A model generated the notes under the pieces. The model saw only the letters and a program-made list of their open reading frames with translations. It was not told the DNA's origin and made no database searches. Below, one piece after another: positions 53,751 through 62,569 of a stretch of DNA of 64,000 nt. A program made the translations under genes and the position numbers. Numbering within the stretch: position 1 is the first letter of the stretch; each line of letters begins with the position of its first letter. This DNA is from Pseudomonas migulae NBRC 103157 (GTDB lineage: Bacteria > Pseudomonadota > Gammaproteobacteria > Pseudomonadales > Pseudomonadaceae): assembly GCF_002091715.1 (NCBI RefSeq), contig NZ_BDAG01000006.1, positions 124,001-188,000 on the forward strand, read 5' to 3'.

Positions 53751-54956
53751 TCAGAGGCGTTCGATGATGGTGGCAATGCCCATGCCGCCGCCGACACACA
53801 GCGTCGCCAGGCCATAGCGCAGGCGCCGGGTTTCCAGTTCATCGAGCAGCGTGCCGAGGATTGCGCAGCCAGTGGCGCCGAGCGGGTGGCCCATGGCGAT
53901 GGAGCCGCCGTTGACGTTGACCTTGTCCGGATCGATGGACATGTCCTTGATGAATTTGAGCACGACCGAGGCGAACGCCTCATTGACCTCGAACAGGTCG
54001 ATGTCTTCGACCCGCAGCCCGGCCTTGGCCAGCGCCTTGCGCGTGGCCGGCGCCGGGCCGGTGAGCATGATGGTCGGGTCGGTGCTAGTCACCGCCGTGG
54101 CAACAATCCGCGCCCGTGGCTGCAAGCCCAGCGCGCGGCCCTTGGCTTCGGAGCCGATCAACATCAGCGCCGCACCATCGACGATCCCGGAACTGTTGCC
54201 CGGTGTGTGCACGTGGTTGATTCGCTCGACATGGCTGTAGACCCGCAGCGCGGTGGCGTCGAAACCCATTTGCCCCATCATCTCGAAGCTCGGTTTGAGC
54301 TTGCCCAGGCCTTCGAGGGTGGAGTCGGCGCGGATGAATTCATCATGATCAAGCAGCAGGATGCCGTTCTGGTCCCGTACTGGCACCAGCGATTTGCTGA
54401 ACGAGCCATCGGCCCGGGCCCGCGCGGCTTTTTGCTGGGAATGCTGCGCGTAGGCATCGACGTCCTGACGGCTGAAACCTTCAAGGGTGGCGATCAGGTC
54501 GGCGCCCACGCCTTGCGGTGTGAAATGGCTGTGCAGATTGGTTTCCGGGTCCAGCGCCCAGGCGCCGCCGTCGCTGCCCATCGGCACCCGGGACATCGAC
54601 TCGACCCCACCGACCACCACCAGCTCCTCAAAGCCGGAACGCACTTTCATCGCCCCGAGGTTCACCGCCTCCAGCCCCGACGCGCAGAAGCGGTTGATCT
54701 GCACACCCGCCACGCTGACGTCCCAATCGGCCACTTGTGTCGCGGTTTTGGCAATGTCGGCGCCTTGATCGCCGACCGGCGTCACGCAGCCCAGCACCAC
54801 GTCATCGACCTGGCTGGTGTCCAGAGAAGTGCGCTGCTGCAGCGCCTTGAGCAACCCGGCCACCAGGTTCACCGGTTTGACACTGTACAAGGCGCCATCG
54901 GCCTTGCCTTTGCCACGGGGCGTGCGTAACGCGTCGAAAATCAAAGCTTGGGTCAT
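53751..54956 (-). CDS. Acetyl-CoA C-acyltransferase (thiolase)
   Basis: A 401-residue thiolase. The nucleophilic cysteine is Cys91 ([12 protein letters not shown]), GHPLGATG carries the catalytic His, and the C-terminal CVGGGMG supplies the second Cys. It cleaves 3-ketoacyl-CoA or condenses acetyl-CoA. It is the first gene of the thiolase/FadB-like operon. The start at 54956 ([17 protein letters not shown]) fits the family; a longer frame to 55037 does not. Confidence 0.94.
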   Translation of the reverse strand: MTQALIFDALRTPRGKGKADGALYSVKPVNLVAGLLKALQQRTSLDTSQVDDVVLGCVTPVGDQGADIAKTATQVADWDVSVAGVQINRFCASGLEAVNLGAMKVRSGFEELVVVGGVESMSRVPMGSDGGAWALDPETNLHSHFTPQGVGADLIATLEGFSRQDVDAYAQHSQQKAARARADGSFSKSLVPVRDQNGILLLDHDEFIRADSTLEGLGKLKPSFEMMGQMGFDATALRVYSHVERINHVHTPGNSSGIVDGAALMLIGSEAKGRALGLQPRARIVATAVTSTDPTIMLTGPAPATRKALAKAGLRVEDIDLFEVNEAFASVVLKFIKDMSIDPDKVNVNGGSIAMGHPLGATGCAILGTLLDELETRRLRYGLATLCVGGGMGIATIIERL

Positions 54957-55343
54957 GACGTCCTCGAACCTGACGGTGAAAATCTGAGCCTTCACCTTAT
55001 GCCGAGCCACCGCCGATTCAATGACCGCAATGCTCACGGACGTTGACGGACACGCTCAGACGGACGGTAGTGTGCTACCGGATTAACCGTTTCAGGACAC
55101 CGACATGTCTAGCAAAAGGGCGGCAAAGAAGCTGGCAATAGGCCTCATACCTTTTTCAAAGCAATAAGCACGCACTCCATACGAAATGGATCTAAACCAC
55201 GAGTGACGCGGGCCCTAAGGTGAACATATGCGAAGTTGTCGTCGGGTTTTGCCGAGGCGCTCGCACTACAGGAAGTGCAACGCGCTGCCGTCATGGAGAT
55301 ATGCAGGCAGGCATCAGGAAATAACAAAAAAGGCGGTCAAGCC
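54957..55343. other. Gap without a supported gene
   Basis: About 390 bases upstream of the thiolase. A 60-residue minus-strand frame (55145-55327) has a Cys pair but no ribosome-binding site, and no recognisable promoter or repeat was seen. The thiolase promoter should lie here. Confidence 0.4.
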
Positions 55344-55439
55344 ATGTTCAAACATTCGAAAGTACGTCAAGCCGGGCTCATTCTTTTCGCCACTACGCTG
55401 TTGTTGATTTTGCCGAACCTGACGAAGGTGATCGGCTAG
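55344..55439 (+). CDS. Candidate 31-residue single-pass membrane protein
   Basis: MFKHSKVRQAGLILFATT... is a basic N-terminus followed by a hydrophobic segment (residues 10-27) and NLTKVIG at the end. This looks like a tiny membrane protein. An AGGCGG stretch lies 7 bases before ATG 55344. The frame also opens at 55236. The evidence is length, charge and hydrophobicity only. Confidence 0.4.
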   Translation: MFKHSKVRQAGLILFATTLLLILPNLTKVIG

Positions 55440-55549
55440 TCGGTTTTAAAAATACGGCGCCAAGGTTTTTTTATCGCCTCATCAAAAATGTGACTGGCTC
55501 GCTACCCGGGCCAGCGTGGGTGTGCCACCCTTTGCGGCACTTCCACGAC

Positions 55550-56371
55550 ATGGACGGCGATCATTTGAAAACGCTCATTCTGCTCGGGGCCTTGCTGTTC
55601 GGCTCGCCCCTTTATGCCGCACAGCTGAACCTGGAGCTGGGCGCGAACAGTCGCACCTGGCAGACCGAGGAATTGCTCAAGCATCCTCAGTTACAGACCA
55701 TCACGATCAGCAACGACGTTTCCTATAAACGGGACATGAGTTATCTCGCCGTGCCCCTGGCGGCGTTGTTGACCGGCATCAAGCCTGACGATCACCTGCA
55801 AGCCGTGGCGCTGGATGGTTTTGCTGCTGAACTGGCGGCCGCGCCGTTGCTCAATGCCAAGGGCGCGCGGGCCTGGCTGGCGATTGAAGACCCGGCCAGA
55901 CCGTGGCCAGCGTTGTCCGAGGGCAAGCACAGTGCAGGTCCCTTTTATCTGGTCTGGACCGATCCGCAGGCGGGCAACATCAGCCCCGAGCAATGGCCGT
56001 TCGAAGTGGCGAGCATCAAGCGCATGGCGCCGGTGGCCGAGCGCTTCCCTGCCCTGCTGCCTGATCCGGCGTTAAAGGCGAGCGATCCGGTGAATCAGGG
56101 GTTTACGCTGTTTCAAAAGAACTGCCTGGCGTGTCATCGACTCAATGGCGCCGGGGATGCGCAGTTCGGGCCGGATCTGAACATTCCGTTTAACCCGACC
56201 GAGTATTTTGGCGCGGACTTTTTGAAGCGCTATATCCGTGATCCGCAGAGTTTGCGGCAGTGGCCGCAGGCGAAGATGCCGGGGTTTTCGGCGCAAGTGT
56301 TGCCCGACGGCGATCTGGACTTGTTGGTGGGGTATTTGAAGCATATGGCGGGGCGCAAGGTTAAACCCTGA
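55550..56371 (+). CDS. Exported c-type cytochrome with N-terminal molybdopterin-like domain
   Basis: A 273-residue exported protein. A signal-like segment (residues 6-23, LKTLILLGALLFGSPLYAAQ) leads to a domain of about 150 residues without a recognised family signature (LLTGIKPDDHLQAVALDGFAAEL). A C-terminal class I cytochrome c follows with the haem motif CLACH (192-196) and a Met ligand (KMPG, Met243). It should carry electrons in the periplasm. The N-terminal part resembles SUOX-fold domains of sulfite-oxidase-like proteins, which would make it a haem-containing oxidoreductase; this is an inference. ATG 55550 gives the signal peptide. Confidence 0.8.
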   Translation: MDGDHLKTLILLGALLFGSPLYAAQLNLELGANSRTWQTEELLKHPQLQTITISNDVSYKRDMSYLAVPLAALLTGIKPDDHLQAVALDGFAAELAAAPLLNAKGARAWLAIEDPARPWPALSEGKHSAGPFYLVWTDPQAGNISPEQWPFEVASIKRMAPVAERFPALLPDPALKASDPVNQGFTLFQKNCLACHRLNGAGDAQFGPDLNIPFNPTEYFGADFLKRYIRDPQSLRQWPQAKMPGFSAQVLPDGDLDLLVGYLKHMAGRKVKP

Positions 56372-56386
56372 CGCTATTCCCTGCCC

Positions 56387-56471
56387 TTGTAGGAGCTGGC
56401 TTGCTAGCGATGGAGTGTCAGTCGACATCGTTTTCGCTGACACACCATCGCTAGCAAGCCAGCTCCTACAG
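56387..56471. repeat. REPIN (TGTAGGAGCTGGC type)
   Basis: TTGTAGGAGCTGGCTTGCTAGCGATGG and inverse CCATCGCTAGCAAGCCAGCTCCTACA flank a 30-base spacer between the convergent cytochrome and transglutaminase genes. The CTAGCGA arm form recurs at 61074-61162. Confidence 0.93.
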
Positions 56472-56489
56472 GGGTTGCGGTGTTCCTGA

Positions 56490-57299
56490 TTACTGCTGCT
56501 GGACCGAGATCACAGGCATCGGCGTCGGCGACACAAACACCTTCGCATGCATCTGCTCACACCCGCCGCCGCGACGCATCCCGCGCACCGGGCAGGCATC
56601 CAGGTAATCCAGGCCCACCGCCAGCTTCAAATGGCGCTCCGGCCGCGCCAGTTCATTGGTCACGTCAAAGCTGTACCACGCGTCGTCCAGCCAGGCTTCG
56701 GCCCACGCGTGACTGGCCAGGTGCTCGCAGTTCTCGCTGTACAGATAGCCCGACACATAACGCGACGGAATGCCCAGGCTGCGGGCGCAGGCGAGGAACG
56801 CGTGCGTGTGGTCCTGGCACACGCCCGAACGCCCGGCGAAAGCCTGAGCCGCGCTGGTGTCCACTTCGGTGGAGCCCGGCGTGTAGGTCATGTGCTGGTT
56901 AAGGCCATGCATCAAATCGATCAGCGATGTGCGATCCCGACGCTTTTTACATTCCTTTTCGGCGAACGCACGCAAGGCTTCGTCGGCTTCGGTCAGGCGC
57001 GTGAAACGCAGAAACGGCAGCGCCGACTGGCTCTCGTGCTCGGCTTCACGCAGTTCGTCGATATCGACCTGACCACGGGCGCCGATGATGATTGCTTCGT
57101 GCGGTTCGTCCATGGTCAGCACATGCAGGATGTTGCCGAATGGATCGAGTTGCGCGCGTACCGGGCGCGGCAGGTCGAGTTGCCAGCTGAGCACGTGCTG
57201 GCGCTCGCTGTCGTGAGGGGTCAGTCGCAGGTACTGGATGCTCGCCCGCACCTGATCTTCGTAGTGATAGGTGGTCTCGTGGCTAATGGAAAGTCTCAT
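56490..57299 (-). CDS. Transglutaminase-like protease family protein
   Basis: A 269-residue protein with an N-terminal beta domain (residues 1-90) followed by a transglutaminase-like domain. The triad is intact: Cys161 (SGVCQDHTH), His197 (HAWAEAWL) and Asp212 (FDVTN). It may act as a cysteine protease or acyltransferase. It is the third gene of a minus-strand operon (ATP-grasp, alpha-E, transglutaminase), overlapping the alpha-E stop by 4 bases. Such clusters are widespread in proteobacteria and predicted to make or trim a peptide; the product is unknown. Confidence 0.9.
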   Translation of the reverse strand: MRLSISHETTYHYEDQVRASIQYLRLTPHDSERQHVLSWQLDLPRPVRAQLDPFGNILHVLTMDEPHEAIIIGARGQVDIDELREAEHESQSALPFLRFTRLTEADEALRAFAEKECKKRRDRTSLIDLMHGLNQHMTYTPGSTEVDTSAAQAFAGRSGVCQDHTHAFLACARSLGIPSRYVSGYLYSENCEHLASHAWAEAWLDDAWYSFDVTNELARPERHLKLAVGLDYLDACPVRGMRRGGGCEQMHAKVFVSPTPMPVISVQQQ

Positions 57300-58246
57300 G
57301 CAGCCTCCAGGTAGGAACTGTGTATGGCGTTACCCAACTGGCGCACCAGCGGGATGAACTCGGTCAGCCAGGCATGCAGGCCTTCGTCGAGGATTTCGTT
57401 GATGCCGGTGTAGCGCAGGCGCGCGTCCATTTCAGCGGCGAGGCGTTGCGCGGGACGGCCGTTGGCGCCGGGCAGTTGAGCGAGGATCTGGTCGATTTCT
57501 TCGGTGCAGGCCCGTAGCGAACGTGGCACATCAGCACGCAACAGCAGCAGTTCGGCCACATGCCGGGCACCGGGCGCATCACGGTAGATTTCGGTGTAGG
57601 CCTCGAACGAAGACAACGCCCTCAATAAAGCACTCCACTGGTAATAGGCATGCGCTGTGCCATCGCTGACCGCTTCGGCCTGATCGCCGGCCATTTCGTA
57701 GCGGGCATCGAGCAGGCGCAAGGTGTTGTCAGCCCGTTCGATAAACGTGCCCAGCCGAATGAAACGGAACGCATCGTTACGCATGATGGTGCCGTAGGAC
57801 GCGCCGCGAAACAGGTGCGAACGTTCCTTGATCCACTCGCAAAAACGGCTCATGCCGTAGCGACTCAAACCTTGCTCGGCGATCCCGCGAATTTCCAGCC
57901 AGGTGGCGTTGATGTTTTCCCACATGTCGGCGGTGATTCGCCCACGCACTGCATGGGCGCTGGCTCGCGCAGCGCCGAGGCAGCTGTAGATGCTCGCCGG
58001 GTTGGCCGCGTCGAGAGCGAAAAAATGCAACAGCCGTTCGGCATGCAGCTCGCCGTGGCGTTCCAGGTAGTCGTCCAGGGTGCCGGTGATCAACAGGGGC
58101 ATCGCGAGTTCATGCAGACCGTCACCGCGACCATCCTGCGGCATCAGCGACAGCGAATAACTGATGTCGAGCATCCGTGCGAGGTTTTCCGCCCGCTCCA
58201 GGTAACGCGACATCCAATACAAATCCGAGGCAGTTCTACTTAACAT
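57296..58246 (-). CDS. Alpha-E domain-containing protein
   Basis: A 316-residue all-helical 'alpha-E' (DUF403) protein: MLSRTASDLYWMSRYLERAENLARMLD at the start is the family signature, and a second helical unit follows. No catalytic residues are known for the family. It is always encoded between a circularly permuted ATP-grasp gene and a transglutaminase gene, as here. It ends inside the transglutaminase start (ATGA). Confidence 0.9.
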   Translation of the reverse strand: MLSRTASDLYWMSRYLERAENLARMLDISYSLSLMPQDGRGDGLHELAMPLLITGTLDDYLERHGELHAERLLHFFALDAANPASIYSCLGAARASAHAVRGRITADMWENINATWLEIRGIAEQGLSRYGMSRFCEWIKERSHLFRGASYGTIMRNDAFRFIRLGTFIERADNTLRLLDARYEMAGDQAEAVSDGTAHAYYQWSALLRALSSFEAYTEIYRDAPGARHVAELLLLRADVPRSLRACTEEIDQILAQLPGANGRPAQRLAAEMDARLRYTGINEILDEGLHAWLTEFIPLVRQLGNAIHSSYLEAA

Positions 58247-58258
58247 GGCAGGCTTCCT

Positions 58259-59668
58259 TCAATCCTCGACCACCCAGGTGTCCTTGGTTCCGCCGCCCTG
58301 CGAGGAGTTCACCACCAGGGAGCCTTCACGCAGGGCGACACGGGTCAAACCGCCAGGTACAACCCGGGTTTCGCGGCCAGACAATACAAACGGACGCAGG
58401 TCGATGTGGCGTGGAGCGATGCCGTTTTCGACAAAGGTCGGACAGGTCGACAGGGACAACGTCGGTTGCGCGATGTACGCGTGGGGCTTGGCCTTGATGC
58501 GGGCGCGGAACGACTCGATTTCCGCCGCCGTCGCCGCCGGCCCCACCAGCATTCCGTAACCGCCTGAGCCCTGGGTTTCCTTGACCACCAGGTCCGGAAG
58601 ATTGGCCAGCACATGGGACAGCTCAGAAGGATTGCGGCACTGGAACGTCGGCACGTTCTTCAGGATCGGCTCTTCATCCAGATAGAAACGGATCATGTCC
58701 GTCACAAACGGATACACCGATTTGTCGTCCGCGACCCCGGTGCCGATGGCATTCGCCAGCACCACGTTGCCCGAGCGGTAGGACGACAACAGCCCCGGCA
58801 CCCCGAGCATCGAATCCGGATTGAACGCCAGCGGATCGAGGAACGCATCGTCGAGGCGACGGTAGATCACATCGACGGCTTTCGGCCCGTCCGTGGTGCG
58901 CATGAACACCTTGTCGTCACGCACGAAGAGGTCCGCGCCTTCCACCAGTTCAACGCCCATTTCCCGCGCCAGGAATGCATGCTCGAAAAACGCACTGTTG
59001 AAACGCCCCGGCGTCAGCACCACCACGCTCGGGTTATCGATCGGGCTGGAGCTTTTCAGGGTGTCGAGCAACAGGTTCGGATAATGGTCGATCGGCGCGA
59101 TGCGCTGGGCCGAGAACAGTTCGGGGAACAGCCGCATCATCATCTTGCGGTCTTCGAGCATGTAGCTCACGCCGCTCGGTGTACGAAGGTTGTCTTCGAG
59201 CACGTAGTACGTGCCGTCGCCATCGCGTACCAGATCGACGCCGGAGATGTGCGAATAGATATCCCGGTGCAGATCCAGGCCTTGCATCGCCAACTGGTAT
59301 TGCTCGTTGGCCAGCACTTGCTCGGCCGGGATGATGCCGGCCTTGATGATGCGCTGTTCGTGATAGAGGTCGGCGAGGAACATGTTCAACGCCTTGACCC
59401 GCTGGATACAGCCACGTTCGACAATCCGCCATTCGCTGGCGGGGATGCTGCGCGGAATGGTGTCGAAGGGAATCAGGCGCTCTGTCCCCTGCTCGTCCCC
59501 GTAAAGCGTGAAAGTAATCCCGGCGCGATGAAACAACAGATCGGCCTCGCGTCGCCGTTGGGCCAGAAGCTCGTCAGGCGTCTCGGCCAGCCAACGGGCA
59601 AACTCCCGGTAATGCGGGCGGACCTGGCCGCCGGCATCGTACATTTCATCAAAATAGGTGCGGATCAT
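58259..59668 (-). CDS. Circularly permuted ATP-grasp protein
   Basis: A 469-residue ATP-grasp family enzyme with the domain order permuted (CP-ATPgrasp). The N-terminal region has YDEMYDAGGQVRPHYREF-type sequence, the core has DLHRDIYSHISGVDLVRDGDGTYYVLEDNLRTPSG (in part DLVRDGDGTYYVLEDN), and a second half has LVVKETQGSGGYGMLVG. Such enzymes ligate a carboxylate to an amine with ATP. AAGGAG precedes ATG 59668. It heads a three-gene operon; a frame extending to 59725 lacks a ribosome-binding site. Confidence 0.92.
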   Translation of the reverse strand: MIRTYFDEMYDAGGQVRPHYREFARWLAETPDELLAQRRREADLLFHRAGITFTLYGDEQGTERLIPFDTIPRSIPASEWRIVERGCIQRVKALNMFLADLYHEQRIIKAGIIPAEQVLANEQYQLAMQGLDLHRDIYSHISGVDLVRDGDGTYYVLEDNLRTPSGVSYMLEDRKMMMRLFPELFSAQRIAPIDHYPNLLLDTLKSSSPIDNPSVVVLTPGRFNSAFFEHAFLAREMGVELVEGADLFVRDDKVFMRTTDGPKAVDVIYRRLDDAFLDPLAFNPDSMLGVPGLLSSYRSGNVVLANAIGTGVADDKSVYPFVTDMIRFYLDEEPILKNVPTFQCRNPSELSHVLANLPDLVVKETQGSGGYGMLVGPAATAAEIESFRARIKAKPHAYIAQPTLSLSTCPTFVENGIAPRHIDLRPFVLSGRETRVVPGGLTRVALREGSLVVNSSQGGGTKDTWVVED

Positions 59669-59864
59669 GCCGTACTCCTTGTCACCCGGACATACAGGCC
59701 TTCGCAAGGCCCGTGCCATCGGCATAAACGCTTTGATATCAATCGGTTGGATATTCGTCGCGCATACACCGCACCATTCCTGTGCGGTAAATGCCCCAAC
59801 CTGATCGCCCCCGCTTCATTGCGAAGCAATGCTTTCGCCTATCACCAGCATAGCCAGAGTTGAT

Positions 59865-59894
59865 TTCACTGCCCGGCCGTGGCTGCTGATAATC
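59865..59894 (+). promoter_or_regulatory. Weak sigma70-like promoter before an orphan terminator
   Basis: TTCACT (59865-59870) and GATAAT (59889-59894) with an 18-base spacer could start a short transcript near 59901. The -10 is strong, the -35 poor. Confidence 0.3.
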
Positions 59895-59900
59895 CGTGCA

Positions 59901-59961
59901 TTCGCTGTAAAAGCTCACCGAACTTCCCTTTTAGCCGCCTTGCTCAGGCGGCTTTTTTTTG
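59901..59961 (+). ncRNA. Candidate small RNA ending in a strong terminator
   Basis: A plus-strand terminator, AGCCGCC-TTGCTCA-GGCGGCT with eight Ts (59934-59961), is present although no plus-strand gene lies upstream of it (the genes to the left run away on the minus strand). Together with a weak promoter at 59865-59894 this suggests a transcript of about 60 bases. No homology is recognised. Confidence 0.35.
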
Positions 59962-60017
59962 TTTCGGGGTTTGTGCCCGGTGGTGTGGTCGCCGGCTTGG
60001 CGGAGATTGGGAGGACG

Positions 60018-60044
60018 CCATCGCCAGCACGCCGGCTCCTACAG
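60018..60044. repeat. Single REP arm (TGTAGGAGCCGGC type)
   Basis: CCATCGCCAGCACGCCGGCTCCTACAG stands without a full partner; GCTGGCGAGGGGGCC at 60090 is a vestigial one. The rest of 59962-60124 shows no gene. Confidence 0.75.
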
Positions 60045-60124
60045 GTTTTGGGGCATGGCACACATCACCGGCAACCACACGGCCCCATTGCTGGCGAGGG
60101 GGCCTTGAATTCCGCACAAACGAA

Positions 60125-60150
60125 AACGGCCGACCCGAAGGTCAGCCGTT
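60125..60150 (-). terminator. Terminator of the RraB-like gene
   Basis: On the minus strand AACGGCTGACC-TTC-GGGTCGGCCGTT is followed by TTCG, 27 bases past the stop codon. Confidence 0.75.
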
Positions 60151-60176
60151 AGTGGATGTTGTCGCTGTTCATAGTG

Positions 60177-60518
60177 TTATGCGAGTAGCCCTCGTACCTC
60201 CTGCTTGACGCCCCAGCCTTCGATGATGCCGCCCAAAGGCTCGACCACCGCCTCGAAGTCCTGCTCAAAGTCGCCGATGCCGTCGTAAGTGGCGGACATC
60301 ACTTTACTCAGTTCCAAGGCCCATGCGCCGTCATCGCGTACGCTGATCTGTGCATTCATGGATTCGCCGGAATAATGCCCTGCCGCCCTGCGTGCCCGCT
60401 CCTCGTCCGGGAAAATGGCGTAGAACTCGATCGGATGGAATCGTGAAAAGTCGAAACCGCCTTCTTTCATGCGGCGCAGTACCGAGCTGCTGATGTCTTC
60501 TTGATAGGCTGTGCTCAT
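60177..60518 (-). CDS. RraB-family (RNase E inhibitor B-like) protein
   Basis: A 113-residue RraB-fold protein: EDISSSVLRRMKEGGFDFSRFHPIEFYAIFPDEERARRAA near the N-terminus is the family pattern (VLxxMxxxGxDxxxxRxIEF). In E. coli RraB inhibits RNase E. The gene is single with GGAGGA before the ATG. Whether it acts on RNase E in Pseudomonas is not shown. Confidence 0.85.
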   Translation of the reverse strand: MSTAYQEDISSSVLRRMKEGGFDFSRFHPIEFYAIFPDEERARRAAGHYSGESMNAQISVRDDGAWALELSKVMSATYDGIGDFEQDFEAVVEPLGGIIEGWGVKQEVRGLLA

Positions 60519-60736
60519 GAAACGTCCTCCTCAAACCGATGGATAGACTTTCCGTACTCCCGACGCCCGCAACCGAATGGTGTGAGCAATGCAGCAACCA
60601 CGTTGCCGCCGGGAAACAAGCATGTAGCTGACAAGACCAGACCTTAGCGATCCAATCGCTGATCTCGCTTGCAGAGTAGCCTCAAGTAAGCGCCCCTGCC
60701 AAGGCCTGGTGTTTCAAGAGTGTGCCAAAGGGTGTA

Positions 60737-60970
60737 TCAGACGGGAGTAATGCCGAGGATTTGTATGCTGTTCTGGGTCTTGAGGTTCTTGACGGTAGCG
60801 TCAGCAGTGCGCCCCTCCAGATCGTTCAGATCCAGTTCGGCGGCGACGGGAAAAAGACGCTCCTTGAGCAGTTTCGCGGCGTGCTCGTTATCCGGGCACT
60901 CATCACACTCAAAGATTTCGTCGACTGTTTCGCCGTGATCATCCACGAAAGTGATCTTCCACTTTTGCAT
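60737..60970 (-). CDS. Small conserved protein of unknown function
   Basis: A 77-residue protein starting MQKWKITFVDDHGETVDEIFECDECP, with two cysteines in CDEC and a short alpha/beta pattern. GAGGAGGC precedes ATG 60970. The upstream part of the frame overlaps a REPIN and is not coding. No family recognised. Confidence 0.75.
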   Translation of the reverse strand: MQKWKITFVDDHGETVDEIFECDECPDNEHAAKLLKERLFPVAAELDLNDLEGRTADATVKNLKTQNSIQILGITPV

Positions 60971-61073
60971 CAGTGCCTCCTCGAACAAACCCGCAAATGG
61001 GTTTACAACTATCTGGACTTTTGGCTGGACTGATCGTTCAAAAGGATCGCAGGCAAGCATGAAAAACACGCTC

Positions 61074-61162
61074 CCTGTAGGAGCTGGCTTGCTAGCGATG
61101 CAGACGCTGCGGTTTGTCTGATACACCGCGTCAATCCAATCGCTAGCAAGCCAGCTCCTACA
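61074..61162. repeat. REPIN (TGTAGGAGCTGGC type)
   Basis: CTGTAGGAGCTGGCTTGCTAGCGAT and inverse ATCGCTAGCAAGCCAGCTCCTACAA flank a 40-base spacer, between speE and the small 77-residue gene. Confidence 0.93.
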
Positions 61163-61185
61163 AGGGTTATGCGTACTTCTTCAGT

Positions 61186-62061
61186 TTAGTCGTTGCTTGG
61201 CTTATTGATCGCTTGCAGCACGTATTGCGGCAAGGCAAACGCGCCAATGTGGATTTCCGGGTTGTAGTAGCGGGTGATGATGCCGCTGCCGGCGAAACGC
61301 TGCTGCAGGGTTTCGCGAGTCAATTTGCGATAGGCGGTATTGGTCGCGCCCCAGGCAAATGTCATCGAACCGCCGATGTAGGTCGGCACGGCCGCCTGAT
61401 AGAAGTGCCAGTCCGGGAACAGGCTGCGCAGGCGCCCGGCGGTGGTTTTGACTTCTTCGATCTGCATGAACGGCGTGCCGTTCTGGGTCACCAGGATACC
61501 GCCCTCGTTCAGGCAGCGACGGCAGGCCTGGTAGAAGTTTTCCGAGAACAGCACTTCGCCCGGACCGATCGGGTCGGTGGAGTCGGAGATGATCACGTCG
61601 AACTTTTCGGTGGTGGTGGCGACGAAGCGCATGCCGTCATCGATCACCAGGTTCAGACGCGGATCATCGAACGCACCCTTGGAGTGGTTCGGCAGGAATT
61701 CCTTGCACATGTCGACCACGGTGCCGTCGATCTCGACCATGGTGATGTGCTCGACGCCACCGTGTTTGGCCACTTCACGCAGCATGCCGCCGTCACCGCC
61801 ACCGATGATCAACACGCGCTTGGCGCTACCGTGCGCCAGGATCGGCACGTGGGTGAGCATTTCGTGGTAGATGAATTCGTCGGCTTCGGTCGTCTGGATC
61901 ACGCCGTCCAGCGCCATGACACGACCCATGCGCGGGTTCTCGAAAATCACCAGGTGCTGGTGTTCGGTGCGCACTTCGTGCAGCAGTTTTTCCATGCGAA
62001 AACGCTGGCCGTAGCCTTCGTAGAGGGTTTCCAGGTACTCGCTGGCAGGGGTGTTGCTCAT
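61186..62061 (-). CDS. speE: Polyamine aminopropyltransferase (spermidine synthase)
   Basis: A 291-residue enzyme that transfers the aminopropyl group of decarboxylated SAM to putrescine. The SAM-binding [14 protein letters not shown] is near residue 88, the catalytic [18 protein letters not shown] (Asp) near 158, and [13 protein letters not shown] precedes them. ATG 62061 ([19 protein letters not shown]) is chosen. An upstream frame to 62091 exists. No speD is adjacent. Confidence 0.95.
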   Translation of the reverse strand: MSNTPASEYLETLYEGYGQRFRMEKLLHEVRTEHQHLVIFENPRMGRVMALDGVIQTTEADEFIYHEMLTHVPILAHGSAKRVLIIGGGDGGMLREVAKHGGVEHITMVEIDGTVVDMCKEFLPNHSKGAFDDPRLNLVIDDGMRFVATTTEKFDVIISDSTDPIGPGEVLFSENFYQACRRCLNEGGILVTQNGTPFMQIEEVKTTAGRLRSLFPDWHFYQAAVPTYIGGSMTFAWGATNTAYRKLTRETLQQRFAGSGIITRYYNPEIHIGAFALPQYVLQAINKPSND

Positions 62062-62199
62062 GGGAAGTGCTCCGATGAATGCGGGTGGCAACGGACGGTT
62101 ACCCGCCCATGATGGCCAATCGATCTGCTCGATTGCCCGGGAAAGGCGCGCATTCTACGTCGCGGAAGATGACAGGTCGAACCTTCTGACTCCACATAA

Positions 62200-62288
62200 C
62201 TGTAGGAGCTGGCTTGCCAGCGATCGGATCACCGCGGTGTATTTGACAGACCGCGTCGTCTGCATCGCTGGCAAGCGAGCTCCTACAG
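62200..62288. repeat. REPIN (TGTAGGAGCTGGC type)
   Basis: CTGTAGGAGCTGGCTTGCCAGCGATC and inverse ATCGCTGGCAAGCGAGCTCCTACAG flank a spacer, between speE and the 63-residue gene. Confidence 0.92.
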
Positions 62289-62307
62289 GTTTTGTGTAGT
62301 TTTCGGG

Positions 62308-62499
62308 TCAGATTCGCACATTACCCCGTGGCCCGGCGATGGCCCAGATGATCAGGCCCAAAACCGGCAGCAGCAGGATCAGCAGGACCCAGATGATTTT
62401 CATCCCGGTGTCGGCGCCACTTTTCAGCACGTTGATGATTGCCCAGATGTCCAGGGCAAGAATGATCAGGCCAACCAGGCCGTTGAACGTGGAACCCAT
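62308..62499 (-). CDS. Small membrane protein, phospholipase D nuclease N-terminal (PLDc_N) family
   Basis: A 63-residue protein with two hydrophobic helices (residues 8-24 and 34-54) joined by a short loop (VLKSGADTGMK) and a basic GPRGNVRI end. This matches the PLDc_N motif found alone or before cardiolipin synthase-like domains. GGGAG precedes ATG 62499. Function is unknown for the stand-alone form. Confidence 0.85.
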   Translation of the reverse strand: MGSTFNGLVGLIILALDIWAIINVLKSGADTGMKIIWVLLILLLPVLGLIIWAIAGPRGNVRI

Positions 62500-62569
62500 G
62501 GTGTCGCTCCCTAAGAGTGATGTGCACTCTTAGGATAGCCGGCTCCCGCGCGGGTTCCGTTTTATTCCA

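Noticed and set aside
55145..55327. 60-residue minus-strand frame with a CTSC pair
   Set aside because: No ribosome-binding site and no recognised family; it overlaps the candidate upstream region of the small membrane protein. It could be a relic of a small gene but evidence is too thin.
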